DNA of 64,000 nt from Pterobdella sp. o SKG-2022 (Eukaryota; Annelida; Clitellata; Hirudinida; Piscicolidae): positions 606,553 to 670,552 of the forward strand of contig OZ038320.1 of the NCBI GenBank assembly GCA_964035795.1. Direction: 5' to 3'. Of this stretch, positions 24,052-41,670 are shown one piece after another; the stretch's first letter is position 1, and every line of letters starts with the position of its first letter. A program made the position numbers and the translations under genes. The notes beneath the pieces are model-generated. The model had not been told where the DNA came from and did not search any database. It saw only the letters and a list, made by a program, of their open reading frames with translations.

Positions 24052-27000
24052 TCAAACTTCATTACGCACATCAACACGCTGATCCGTGACGTCATCGCCA
24101 TTAGACGCACCACCCTCGTCTTGCTTATCAACACTGCTGCCTTCTTTGACGTCGGAGAGGTTGGTGCTCTTTGACCCCTCTGCAAGATCCTTACATTCGG
24201 TGTTTTCCACCTGGAGTGCCTGCTTGACACACAAGGCCAACAATTCATCCACCTGGTCATCATCTGTGGTCGACTCCGGGTTGATGTCGAAGTCCTGAAA
24301 GGTTGATTGGTGTGGTCAATAAAATTAGTTTAACGGTTGACACTTTCAATACATCTGACTGGTGAGATCATGATGTCAGCATAAACTCATGAGAATATGA
24401 AAGGTTGTTTGTAGCATGTTTGAGAAGATTTTAAGATAAAACATTTGTACATGTGTTGTATGAAAATCAATTGGATCAAAAGCCAATAGATTTAACTGTA
24501 GGTTATTAAATAAACTGATGAAAAACTTCAAAATACCAAGAAAATAAGCCTGAAATTCTAAACAAAATTATTATTATTATTATTATTATTTTTATTTGTA
24601 GGGCGCGCAGTTTGCAAACTAGGTTTGCTGCAGAGGCGCTGTTCTAATCAGAAGGGCTATGAGAAAGAAATTTGGCTATAAAGATGCGTTTTTAAACGCT
24701 TGCGAAAAATTTTAAGAGAAGGTGAAAGACGGACATTAAGTGGAAGAGAGTTCCATAAGTGAGGGGCAATATGCGAGAAGGAGCGATGTAAGAAAGGTTT
24801 AGAAGAGACAGGCTGATGTAGGCATAAACCAGAGTTGGAAGACCTGAGAGACTCAGGAGTCTGTCTAATGGAAAGACGGTCATATAAATAAGCCGGCTGA
24901 TTAAAATATAAGATGTTAGCCGTGAGCCATAGCAACTTGAACTGGGCTCTTAGTACGACCGGCAGCCAATGGAGGCGATCAAGACAGGTGTGAGATGAAG
25001 AATAGTAGTCGGCTTGAAGAGCGGTTTTAGCAGCGCGATTTTGGAGAGATTGCAACTTAGAAATAAGACAGTTCGGGAGTCGACAAAGAAGAGAGTTACA
25101 GTAATCAATCCTTGAAAGAACTAAAGAGATGATCAGAGCAACGGCAGTGTCAGAGGGTAGGAACTTGCGTGCCTGTCTGATCGCATGGAGATGAAAGTTG
25201 GATGATTGTATGATCTGAGAGACAAAGTGTGTAAAGTTGAGTCTAGAATCAAGAGTTACACCTAGTATCTTTAGTTTGGACGTTACGGAAAGAGTAGTGC
25301 CGTCAAAGATTACTTCAGTGGGAAGATTGGATTTGGAAAGGAGTATGGGACTGCCGACAAACATCACTTCGCTTTTGTTAGGATTCAACATGAGGTGATT
25401 GTTAGAAAACCAAAGATTGAGCTCAGTGATGCATTCAGATATCTTAGTGAGGCTGGGATGAGGATCAAGGTAGGAGGCGCCTGTAAAGAGGGTAATATCA
25501 TCAGCAAACTGATGATATAGAACGTCGTGCTTCTGTATGATCTCGCTAATAGGAGAAGTATAAAGAGAAAAGAGTATGGGCCCAAGAACAGAACCTTGAG
25601 GAACACCAAAACGAAGGGAGACAGGGGTAGAAGAAGAGCAGCTTATCTTAACAAATTGCTTGCGTTCGGAAAGATAGGACTGAAACCAGGATAAAGCAAT
25701 GCCAGAAATGTGAAAGTAGACTTCAAGGATATGCAGCATATTTGGATGATTAATGGTGTCAAAAGCTGCTGAAATATCTAAAGACACTAAGACGGCCGCA
25801 GACCCGGTAGCACAGATATTGCGGAGGCTGTCAGTGATGTACAAAAGCACAGTTTCCGTTGAGTGATGTGAGCGATACGCCGACTGGAAAAGGTTGAAGT
25901 TACGCAGTACAGAAACATGAGGATAATCTCATGAGAACAACCCTTTCTAAGATCTTTGAGATGGTGCTGAGGTTTGAAATTGGACGATAATTGGATGGTT
26001 GCATGGGGTCTAGATTATATTTTTTCAGTAAAGGGGTTATCTGCGCCGTTTTGAATGAAGTTGGAAAAATACCCTGTGAAAAGGAAAGAGCCGAAAGTTT
26101 GCATATAATGGAGGCGAAGATGCCGGAAAACTGCTTCAGCAGGAAAACAGGGATTATATCTAAAGGTGAGGATTTATTTGGGAGAGAATTGATCAATTTG
26201 ATGATTTCGTCAACACTAGGAGGTGAGAAAAATGAGAGATTTGATTGATCACTGTCAGTTAAGGAGGGCTGACGGGGAAGATTAGTGATCGGTAACGAGC
26301 TATGAATCAACTCAATCTTAGTCTTGAAAAAAGCGCTAAAGTTTTCAACAAAAAGATCATATTCCGCAAAAGTCCGTGGAGGAAGTGGAGGAGACCTGTG
26401 AAGTATGGAGTTCGCCGTTTTCCAAAAGGCTTTGGAGTTAGGTGTCGCTGAAGATAGCGATAGATTAAGATAATCAGCACGTGACTTGTTAATGGCGGCG
26501 CGGGCGAGTTTACGTGAAATACGGAATTCCTGTAAAAGATCATCGGGGACTTGCACACAAAGCTTTCGGAGACTGGATATCTGTCTCTCGATTTTCCTTC
26601 TTCGGCGGAAATCAAACAAATAAACTCATAACCATTTGAAAAATAAAAAAAAAGATTCAAAAATGAAGCCTCTCCAATCAGAGAAGTCCAAAGGCCCCTC
26701 TTCCCCTCAAAAACCTCATTGATGGACTTGAGGAGCTTGGCCACAAGTCTTCTGAGAGAATGCAGCTTTATTTTGCACACCTCCAACTCACTGCTCTTGC
26801 TCTGCGCCTCCATCTGGAACGTCCCTACCAGCTGATGGGTGGATGGGTTTTATTTTTCTATTATTAATGTCATTAAATTATACTTCTGTACATGTCCCAG
26901 TAACTGAGATTGATAGCAGTTGGCCTAGATTATTGATGCTACTACATAGAAGTTCTTTGAATTTAATTTGAATAATCAACACTTAAGGAATGAAGCACCA

Positions 27001-29396
27001 AATCAAACCAACTAACCATTATCTCAAACACACCAGAAAAACTTTATATAAGCAATTCATACCTTCTTGAGTCCTTTTTCATAATGGTCGAAAAAATCAT
27101 CGAGGGGGAACTTGGAGAGCTGTTGTACAGAGAGACTCGAGACAGAGTCCTTGGTCATTTTCCACTGAGGAGGCAGGAAGTAGCGTAGGCAGGTTCTGTG
27201 GTTTGGTGGCTGCTAATGGTACCAAAAAAAAAATTTTTAAACATATTTTTTAATGTGTTATGATATTGAAGAAATGAGAATATTTTGACATGAATTCAGT
27301 GAAATTTTGTTCGAGATAATATTAATAGGAACGACCATTCAACTAAACAACATGATAACACCACTTATGTTATTTGGGAGAATATTGACGAATGGAGCAT
27401 TATCACAACAACACAACATCACTTGTGGCATGAACCCTTCCAAACTTCGTGCCACCTTTATGCCATTTGTAATTGTTTTGAGCACCTAAAACCGGAAGCT
27501 ACGTCATCAGTGAGATTGGGTGGTGATGATGATGATGATGGGACTTCTAACGTTGACTCCACAGGTTTCAATGCTCTGAGGGAGAGTGCATGTCATGATG
27601 GGGGGATGGATTGATGGGTGGATGGAGGGATAGGAATGGATGGAAATGAATGGAAGGATTAATAGGTCTTAAATAAAGAGACGCATGTTTGGACAAATAG
27701 CTAATTAAATAAATCGAGATAGATAGATAGAAAAATAGGCAGAGATGTATAAATAAGAAAATGGGTGCATGGAATGTGGAAGCAGATAGTTATATAAATG
27801 AGTAAATGGAAGCAGAGTCAACTGGAGCTTGATAATTACTTGGTGGTAGAGGCGGCTTGGACAGATTCTGTGTTGAAATATTTCAATCAATCAAATCTAA
27901 TGAGTTGTATTATATGAAAGAAAAATAATTAAAAATAATTGAACAACTCAGAAATAGACAAAAAAAAAACAATAGAACCATCGATGTTGGAAGACTCTGG
28001 TGCCTCAGTAGTCTTCCTGATGGTCTCCTGGAAGTTGCGACCGGAAACTCTTGTAGTGGTTGGAGGTTGTGGTGTTTTCTTAAGAGCAGGAGTGGTGGAG
28101 GCGGGTTTAGTGTCTGTGCTACATACTGGTCTTGTGTTGTTGGTGGAGGTTTTTGGATTTGATGGGGTTTTGCTTGCTGGAGTTTTGGTCACGGGAGTTC
28201 TGTTGACAGGAGTCTTTGGTGTGATTGTGGTGGTTGTGGCTTTAGCCACTGTGGTTGAACTTTTCAGTGGAGAATTTCTGGGTGGACTTAAGACAGCAGA
28301 CCTCTTCTTTCTGTCAACCTCGTACCTTGGCACGATGGTGGTGGGCACAATTTTGTTTTTGCTGATCTTGTTGCTTGGAATGACTCTTAAAGGGGGCTGT
28401 GAGTGGGTGAGTCCATAATTACTGATGCTTCTAACATTTTATAGTGAAGGTATGTTCCTATAAACCCCATTATTGAAGTCACTATTTTTCCCTTTTCAAA
28501 GGGATCCTTTTATACTTATAGAAACATTTAGAAAATTAAGAACCTTTGCTGGGGGAGCAAGGTTCCTGGACTTCTTATATGCGGGCATGTCATCCTCACT
28601 ATCCTCCTCCTCCTCCTCTTCCTCCTCTTCCTCCTCATCATCATCAGACATTTTTCTTTTTGAGGTTTTTCTTTTTGATGATTTTTTTGCTAGTTTTTTT
28701 GTTACTTTTTTTGGTTTTTCCTGTGGTTTTGATTTCGAGATTACTGCTTTCAAACAATTTGTTTTAAAATGACGATGGGAAAGTTTTGTGGCAGCAAAAA
28801 CAACGTTGGTGCTCAAAAACTTTTGGTAAAATTTAAAAAAATATTTTTAAACCTGAACTATTGGTTTTTTAACAGTTTCTTTTTCTTCTTCCTCTTGCTC
28901 CTCCTCCTCCTCCTCCTCCTCTTCTTCTTCCAATTTAATCTTTTTTGCTTTCTGGAATAGATTTTAAATAAACATACTGAAAAAATCTCTTGAAATCGAA
29001 TGTTACGTTTAATTGCTCCAGCTTCTCTTGCTTCTTCCTGATTTCCTGTTGCAATGAATTTATTTTAAATATATTTTTCAAAAAAAAAACATTATGAAAT
29101 CCAAAATATAACAAAAATATTATTATTCTCTTCAAACTCATTGAATATATTAATAATTACAAAAAAATAATAAAATCAACACTAATTATTATTAATATAA
29201 CCAACCTCCTCCAGAACCCTCTCCTTCTCTTCCTTCGACTTGACAGCCCTCTTGAGCACCCCCTCAGGCATGTTCAACTTCTCCTCCGGTGCTGAACACC
29301 TTTCCATGGTAAGAAATTGCGTTATTGAAAAGACAGGTTGATAGGTAGATAGACAACTAGATAGATAGAAAGAAAGAAAAAAAGAAAGAAAGAAAA

Positions 29397-29485
<89 letters not shown>

Positions 29486-32400
29486 ATGAAAGACAGATAG
29501 AGGGGTGTATTATAGACATCAGCAGATAGCAACTTGTTGTGGGAAGGGTCGTGGTTCATGTTGCACACCCAGTCATCAGCAAACACCTTGCCCAGGTTGC
29601 CTGAAGAGAAAGGCAAGATCCTCCATTTCAAACACAAGTCTGTGTGTGATAATAAAATAATGAGAAGACATAGGTTAAATTTTGAAGGTGTCGATGACAG
29701 GGTGAAATGGAGAGAGGGTTGGGTGGTGGAAAGAAGTCAGTGACCCCTTGAAAAAAAGAAAGATGCTGACTATAATAAAATGATGATAATGAATAACGAT
29801 AATTATGGAAAGAATGAAAAAAAATAATGAAAAAATAAGCAATAGTGACCATAAAATAATATTACAAACATTTACACAAACCAATACAAGACAACCCCAA
29901 CCATATCACAACACCCTCACATACATAGAACGACCAAGAACACAAAGCTTCAACACACCACATTGTAGGGCCATGGGAACTTGCATGGCTCTCTTGCGAA
30001 TGAACTTCTGCTCTGTAGATGGAGGATCCTTCCAGTCGGTGCTTATGTAACCAAAGCTTTCCCTGTGTGTATATGTTATTGGCTGTGTGGTTAGAATGGG
30101 AAAAAATATGTGATTGAAGTGCGTGGGACTGACTTGTGTGAAAAAAATTGAATTTTAGCTTATATTTAATTAGTCAAAATATACGGGTACAAGCAATAAC
30201 AAGCTTATAAAGACTCAAATCAAGATTCCCACCAGAATTTGTTTACTCCTTGCTCTGCTGTAATGTTCAATAGATCCATATTATTATTATTCTTATTATA
30301 GAATAATCAATTCTCAAATTAGTATCTCTCTATCAAACCACCCATCTATCTATCTACTTAGCCACATTCTCACCAATGTGCAGATCCTTCCAGTACTGCA
30401 TCATATGCTCACCCATCGCCTGCAACAAATGCCTGTACTCTTTGGCATCAGCAAAGTCCTGCTTGTTGTGGGTGGGTTCCAGGACCAAGTAGGGGATATC
30501 CACCACACCCACCACTCCACTGCACAAACTGTCAGAGAGGGTTGAACTTTCAGAGAAACTTTTGAATGTTGAATTTGATAGTGCTTAATGGATATTAATT
30601 ATCCAACAACAAATGCATTAGACACAAACACATGGGTTTATTGAAGAACAAAGCTTTTTGTAGGCAGAACTCACATTACCAAGTCATTTTAAATCACATA
30701 TAGCTTTAAGAAAACAAAGTTTATTGAGACAGAAAAGCTTTAAGTGAGCCAAACTTACATTACCAAATGATATAAATGTTATTTACTGGTGGAAAGCTTC
30801 ACGAGATATTACTGAACTCAGATGGAAGTGATTCATATCACACCTAATCATGCTTTCATACCAACATCGTACTCATTGAAAGATCGTATCAACTCCACTA
30901 AATGCTGATGATCATCCTCACCTCTGAATAACACGATGACATCACCAAAACAACAAACATGATGACATCAAAATAACAAACATGATGACATCACCACCCC
31001 AACAACAAATGACTCACACTCCTCCATCAGCTTGGGGTCCCACCTTCTGGTACATCTTAATCAGTCTGCTGCAGTTGTACACAAAAATTCCATCCTGGTT
31101 TCTGTTATCAATGTTCATGCCAAAGACAAACATAAGAGTTTTAGGCTCTCTTAACAGTCTGTGTGTGTGTGTGTAAGTGTGTGAGGGATGTGTGTGTGTT
31201 GTGGTTGACGTGAGTAATTTACAACATATTATACAATAATATAGATTTTTGAGCACCAAACACTAACTTGGCCTTGCGATCAGAGGCCATCTTCTTCAAC
31301 ATGGCATCCTTCCTCAGTTCTGAGGCCACCTGCTGTGCCTTCCTCAACTCTGCCTGTGTGTCATCATCATCATCATTATCATTTATATGTACCATAATCC
31401 TCGTCATCCCTATCATTATCATTATTATTTACATGTACTATCATCATCATCACCCTGATGTATCCTTATCATCAACAGTGGTCATCATTATTATCCCTAT
31501 CATCGTCATCATCATCCTCATCATAATGATAATATTAAGTAAGATAGCACTTACTCTATGGTCCCTGTTGACCGAGGAAGCAAGTTTCATCTCGAGGTTC
31601 CTAGTGTTTGTTGGGTGTCAGTTTAAATATGCTCAATTATTGCTTGTTTGACTTTTTTTTCTCATTTATATTAGGTTAAAATATAATTAAATCAAATATC
31701 CAATATTTTATTTATCTTTAAAAAATTGTCTTGATTATATTGTTTAAAAAACTTGAATGAATTAATTTTTAAATTATTTGAAATAATTTGTAGCGAATTA
31801 AATTTTTCAAATTAAATAAAAATATAACAAATCTTCATCATTAGCAGTCATGTTTCATGACAAGGTTTGATTCATCAAAGATTATAAATACTTTTAAAAA
31901 TAAATATATCTAAATAATTATTCTTTTGTTTAAAATCAATAAGCCTACACCAAAAAAACTTGAAGTGAATGATATAATGAGATGAATGAAGGAAAGATAG
32001 ATTGAAGATCTGACCTGGCTTTGCTTTCAGCTTCCCTAGCCTTGTTTTCAGCTTCAGTGAGTCAGAATATTATCAATTTAATATTATTAAGTTGAATAAT
32101 ATTATCAAAGAAATTATCACAGCTAGCAATCATATATTTTAATATTTATTTATCAATAACGAGGTATTAAAATGCCTGTCAATATTTTCTTGATTAAATT
32201 CTTTTTTTTCAAATAATAATGTGGCCTACAAGCTACTGAAGTTAATGCCACTATAGTCTTATTCTTAATTTTATTTTATATTAAATAAAATAAAATAATT
32301 TTATAATATATAATCTATTATATTTACATTATATTATCATAATTATTATTCCTACAACATCCACAACACCCACCACTTTTGGCTTCCTCCAGGGCCTTCT

Positions 32401-34757
32401 TGGCATCACTCTCAGAGCGGTGTTTGAATCGGGAGGATGAGTACTTGTACACTCGTGGCTTGTATAAGGAGTTGCTCAGACGTTTTGTTTGTACCTTGGG
32501 AGATGATGGTGTTGGAGTGAGAAAGATAAAAAGAATAATGACTTTGTCTGTACCTCAGGGATGAAGTGAGAATGTTGATAAAAATAATAATATTCACAGC
32601 AAATAAAAATAATATTAAACCTTATATAATTTCTTCAAATTATGGAAAATTTGCTTGAAAACACCTTCATTCAAAAAAAAAGATGACATTTTTGAGTAAA
32701 GCCTAATCATGATTTATTTAATAATATTGAATAATTATATAAGTAAAAGGCCTACACATTAGATCAAGACTCTTTGTAAAATTTAAAAAATGGCCAATTA
32801 ACAAACACTCAAAGATAGATTAAAAAGCTTTATATTGCAACTTTCAAAAATCTGAGATCAACTTATCATAAACAATAATAAAAAAACCAATGATAAAGCA
32901 TTAGAAAGCTTGTGAAACAATGGAAAACTGCAATGATGATGATAATCAAAACTCTGATGATGATGATGATGAGGATGAGAATCAAAACTCCGATGATGAT
33001 GAGAATCAAAACTGCAATGATAGCAGCAAACAACACAGCTAGTGACCTTCTTCCCCTGGATGTAAACCTTCATGCGAGGGTCGACGTACAGCATGGAAGT
33101 GTAGGCTCGAAACGACTTTCTCTCGGAAACCAACCTTAGAGGATGAAAAAGGATAACTCATGCAGTGGTGAGCAAGTGTTTAACTATATAATAATTATGA
33201 AATATATTGTGTGCTTGATAACTAATAACGAAATTTGAATCACTTGTGTTTCTAATCCATGTTTTTGAGGGTAATTTTTAACCAAGTATTTAATAATGTA
33301 AGTTCACATTGAAAATTTTGGTGTTTTGAATAAAAACACCAACAATTTTTCTCATTTATATTTTAAAGAAAACAGCACCCACCCTTTATCTGTGTCAAAG
33401 TCTGACTCAGGATTGGTGAGAAGTATGTCCTGTTGACATGATTTAATATCCAGTTCAGAGTCACCATTATCGAGGAGTTTGAGATTGTAGATAATGACCA
33501 GTGTGCCTGAGGGGCCCTCAATCTTGTCGAACATCGACAATAACTCACCCTCACTCTTGAAGGGGCTGTACTTGAGAATCAGTTGCACTTCCAGTAGATG
33601 CTGCAAAGAAGGAGGCTTGAGTTTACAGCAGCCCAGATAGTTTTGATTCAAAGCTATTGTAATTTTGTAAATGATTGTGATTGGTAGTTTGTATTGGTAG
33701 TATATATTCTAAGCAATGTTTCTAATACTTTATTATTGGTTTTTTATTTAAAAATTCTGTTAAGCATTTCTTTATTTAAAATCATTTCAAAACAAAATGC
33801 AGACTTTATCTTTATCCTTGATGTTCTTGAGGTAAGGCCTCTTATTCAAGGCATCAAAAGATGGCATCGGCACAATCACCTGCAAATAATAGCATCTGAT
33901 GTAAGACAGGAAGCAGAAAAATTATACATGATATGAAATGTTGAGTATACTTCATCAATATCTTCTTCCTCGTAGAAGGTTCTAGAAAGGAAAACACATG
34001 TGCAGACATTGACTTTCTTTGTGAAGAGAATCAGATCATTCCCAATCCTCATTGAACCACTGTTGGTTTTGTATTCAGTAATAATATTATGGTCATTTTA
34101 ATGATAGTTAATATAAAAAAAGTTGATTTTTATTATTGGATGAAAAATTAAATCATTTTTGTAACTCAGATTCACATTACATTATCAACTAATTTTTATA
34201 TATAAATTTTAAAAGCAGAAAAATGAAAAACTAACGATTTGAGGCCATTTCCATACATTCCAATCTGACTGTCTAGTGTTTTCTTTGAGGATTTTCCAAA
34301 CATAATTATATCACAAGCTTCATCTGAAAATGGAAAAATTTTCATAAAAAGTGAACTAATTATATAATTATTGAAAAGACTCACCATTAGACATACCCTG
34401 ACCATCATCCAGAAAACATAACAAGTAGCCTCCTCTGAAGTTTACATTGGAAACTGCAAAATTTAAATTTTTTTATTTTTCAAAATGAATTTTGTGTCAT
34501 TTATATTTATATCTGATGATAAGAACCATACTTGTGTATATGTTAATTTTTGTGGCATTAGCATCTCTAGCATTATCAACCAGCTCTGCCAAAGCACCGA
34601 AAATGAATTCATGAGTTGTTCTGAAGAAAGTAATTGTAATTTTTCAATAAACGGCATAGATTTAGTTGAAGCATATAATTTAACGAAATTCTTACGAGTT
34701 TGTATGCAAATAGTTGTAACTAAGTTGTGCCCGATTGAGGTTTTTATAGAGATCCAT
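24052..34757 (-). CDS. MORC2: MORC2 orthologue, GHKL-ATPase/CW zinc-finger chromatin protein
   Basis: Nuclear ATPase; in vertebrates MORC2 compacts chromatin and acts with the HUSH silencing complex. I assembled 27 exons, about 1,040 aa: 34696-34757, 34532-34620, 34385-34453, 34236-34323, 33951-34059, 33805-33879, 33383-33600, 33047-33134, 32377-32494, 32015-32051, 31555-31600, 31268-31353, 31018-31158, 30374-30528, 30233-30257, 29959-30062, 29534-29639, 29206-29299, 29007-29045, 28874-28951, 28544-28819, 27979-28396, 27840-27867, 27503-27575, 27063-27209, 26715-26831, 24052-24294. ATPase motifs: ELVDNARDA with Mg/ATP Asn37, DDGQGM, and YGNGLKS. A charged coiled-coil insert (exons 9-12) follows the transducer-like region. 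The CW zinc finger (about 500-545) has CDLCLKW, WVC and a final Cys. The C-terminal LRYFLPPQW and coiled coil match MORC2. The 5' limit of the Glu-rich exon 21 is uncertain, and I did not find the Tudor/chromo-like segment of vertebrate MORC2. Confidence 0.92.
24568..26640 (-). mobile_element. 5'-truncated non-LTR retrotransposon (CR1/L2-like LINE), defective
   Basis: Lies in the last intron of MORC2, same strand. The reverse transcriptase has [23 protein letters not shown] and the catalytic box FADD (from YHQFADDI). Typical CR1/L2-group stretches are [10 protein letters not shown] before the RT core and [15 protein letters not shown] near the end. The frame is split in two (26619-25900 and the part ending at 24657). 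The sequence between shows they were one ORF, broken by a single-base shift near 25915. No endonuclease domain is present, so the 5' part is missing. The 3' end carries an (AAT)n tail at about 24568-24591. The 5' boundary near 26640 is estimated, and I could not establish target-site duplications. Confidence 0.85.
28605..28650 (-). repeat. coding low-complexity tract (Glu run in MORC2)
   Basis: A GAG/GAA-rich run on the minus strand inside MORC2 exon 21 encodes an acidic stretch (DDDEEEEEE...). A second acidic run is encoded in exon 20 (28890-28935). Vertebrate MORC2 also has an acidic DEEEVEEEAE segment here, so this is an expansion of a real feature. Confidence 0.7.
29338..29485. repeat. 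(GATA)n / (GAAA)n microsatellite
   Basis: An imperfect GAAA tract grades into about 20 uninterrupted GATA units. It lies in the intron between MORC2 exons 17 and 18. Long open frames on the minus strand here (repeated LSIY) are repeat artefacts. Confidence 0.9.
32926..33030. repeat. GATGATGA / AATCAAAACT minisatellite-like repeat
   Basis: Three imperfect copies of a unit of about 25-30 bp combine GATGATGA runs with AATCAAAACTC. It sits in the MORC2 intron between exons 8 and 9, immediately next to the exon 8 donor. No coding role is seen. Confidence 0.6.
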
Positions 34758-35141
34758 TGCAAATAGATATTATACAAAACTTAAAATAGAAAATATGTTC
34801 AAAACTTTCAAAATATGCGATAATCTATAACAAATCAGATTACATTTCAAATTATCACAAGCACTCAAATTAACGAGGTAGATGCTAGCAAAGTAGAATT
34901 ATGATTAGTTAGTTTAAAGTTTGCACTTAAACAAAGTATTGTAGCGTTAAAAATTAGATTTCAAAAATTTGAAGTTTTTTTCAATATCAATTTTTTGAAA
35001 AATTTAACTTTATTGAAATGTAAAATTTTTCTAAAAAGCATCAATTTTTCAAAACAAATCTTTAATTTAAAAAATAATATTGAAAATTACTAATTTTATT
35101 TACAATTTGTGGGTTTTTTCCTTTCCCTTGTCTGATCCATC
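34758..35141. promoter_or_regulatory. presumed bidirectional promoter of MORC2 and ALDH7A1
   Basis: The MORC2 and ALDH7A1 start codons diverge across only 384 bp of AT-rich DNA, so both 5' UTRs and core promoters must lie here unless untranslated first exons exist elsewhere. No obvious TATA box or CpG-rich patch is visible. Shared control is inferred from spacing alone. Confidence 0.5.
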
Positions 35142-39840
<4,699 letters not shown>

Positions 39841-40086
39841 GGGCTGTCAACTGTGATCGAGTATCAATCATGCTGTTCATTGTTTAGAGATTATTTATTC
39901 AGATCAATATATCTTGTATTATGATTTCGGTTTAGATTTTTATTTATTTCAATGAGCTGAATTTTAGTTCTCAGTCAAAATATTAGGGGTATTTTTGTAT
40001 CTCAACTTCAAAAAATCATTATCTGAGTATTTTAAGTGTTGAAATTAAATTCTTTCAAATTTTTGTTTATATTGTCTGATTTACAA

Positions 40087-40092
40087 AATAAA
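40087..40092 (+). terminator. poly(A) signal of ALDH7A1
   Basis: AATAAA about 247 nt downstream of the antiquitin stop codon, the clearest such signal in the 3' flank. Confidence 0.45.
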
Positions 40093-41500
40093 ATCACACA
40101 CTAGTTTATCAAAAAAATTATTTAAAAGACGGAAGACTCGTTCGATTGATGGCGCTAATTATATAAACTTGTAACCAAGTTGCTGTCATGTTTAGACAGA
40201 TGCTCTTCCATGAGGTCTATTCTAAAAAGACATTATAAAAATTAACTAGATAGTTAAAACATTTGATGTGCTTCTCATAATGTTTATCATTGAAGTCGAA
40301 AGATAAAAAACTAAACTGCCATCAGTTCATTCGTCCACGAAATATAGTCATAATTAGTCATTTATGATAATGAGGTAAATAAATACAATTTATTAATCTA
40401 AATCATGGAGCTTTTTGTAAGTATAACTTATATTATCAAGTGACAACTTTTCACCGAGACGAGCTTAGATGTTCGCATTTTTGATGTCAGTGTAACCATA
40501 CAAACTGCCACTTGATTTTGCTAGGTGTGCTATATAAAAATATATGTTAATAAATAAAAATTTTAGTAATTTATCAAAATGTCACATTATCAAGGTATTC
40601 ACATCAGTTAGTTATTTGAAAGAGACTGGTTGACTTTTTGAGGTTTAGCGTGCGTTTTATCATTTTTTTTCCAACGAAACAATAATATTAAAAAGTTTCT
40701 CGAAAGTTAATTTGCTATCAAAAAATATTTTCAATGTTCTGTATAAATTATGGCAATTTAGTTGTCTTGAGAACTTCCACAAGGTTTGATGCAAATAAAA
40801 GCCTACCAAACAAAAATTTTATAAATTAAAAAATAATTTATCAAATTAATAGAAATTGTATCAGACTTCACAAAAGCTTACCAAATTCCTATGAAAACGA
40901 AACAGTGCTTATGAAGCGCACAAAAGCCCACCAACCACAAAAGCATATTGCACACAGGGTAGGGTTTCCAGTGACACGCAAGATGCGCTTTGAAGGCCTA
41001 ATTGGGATCTTGCGCAAGCAGCCAATCAAGGATATTCACTTTTTGAGGCATTTAGGTTTTTTTGCGCTAAGTTGTGTTATTGCAAATTTTAAACGGGGAC
41101 TTAGTTTTTATGAATTATATTCACTTGAAACATTTTTGAATAAGTTATTTATTATGTACAATGAAATGATTTGAAAGGAAATTTTTTTTAAAATTATGAT
41201 ACAAAAAGTTGCATAGAATTTAAACTCCATATTTCTTCGGGCGTTTCCAGCTCACATCCACTTCGTGTCTTGTCACTTTTTGGCGCCAATTTTCAAGATA
41301 TGACGTCACATAATGCCACATTCACGTGATTTACTTCTTGACGTTTGAGAAATTCCTACGCATGCTAAAATGAAAATTCTTTTTCTGCAAATTATTCGAG
41401 ACAACCAAAATTTTTGATGATGTGCACTGAACGCAAATTATGAATTCTTATAGTTATTTTGTTTTCACACGGACAAAAACATTATGAACTCTTGAATAAT

Positions 41501-41670
41501 CTGAAAATTATTTGACCACTAAAGGTAATTTTATTAAGTACAAATCTTTTCGTTAACAAAGTAACATTATCAAGGGTGTCTTTGAATTTTAACGTACTTG
41601 ATAATGTTACTTTGTTAACGAAAAGCTTTGTACTTAATAAAATTACCTTTAGTGGTCAAATAATTTTCAG
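41501..41670. repeat. long foldback element, 74-nt arms
   Basis: Arms 41501-41574 and 41597-41670 are reverse complements over 74 nt with one mismatch that I could see, separated by a 22-nt spacer. The inner part contains CTTTTCGTTAAC. It could form a very stable hairpin in DNA or RNA. No coding capacity. Confidence 0.85.

Noticed and set aside
24657..26619. Two LINE ORFs as host genes
   Set aside because: Reverse-transcriptase motifs and the frameshift between them identify a defective retrotransposon.
27939..28772. Plus-strand frames of 159 and 99 aa
   Set aside because: Antisense shadows of the Thr/Pro-rich and Glu-rich MORC2 exons.
29182..29637. Minus-strand 151-aa frame with LSIY repeats
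   Set aside because: It runs through the GATA/GAAA microsatellite; only its two ends (MORC2 exons 17 and 18) are coding.
40905..41174. 89-aa plus-strand frame
   Set aside because: No recognisable domain, no splice sites, and next to a foldback repeat.
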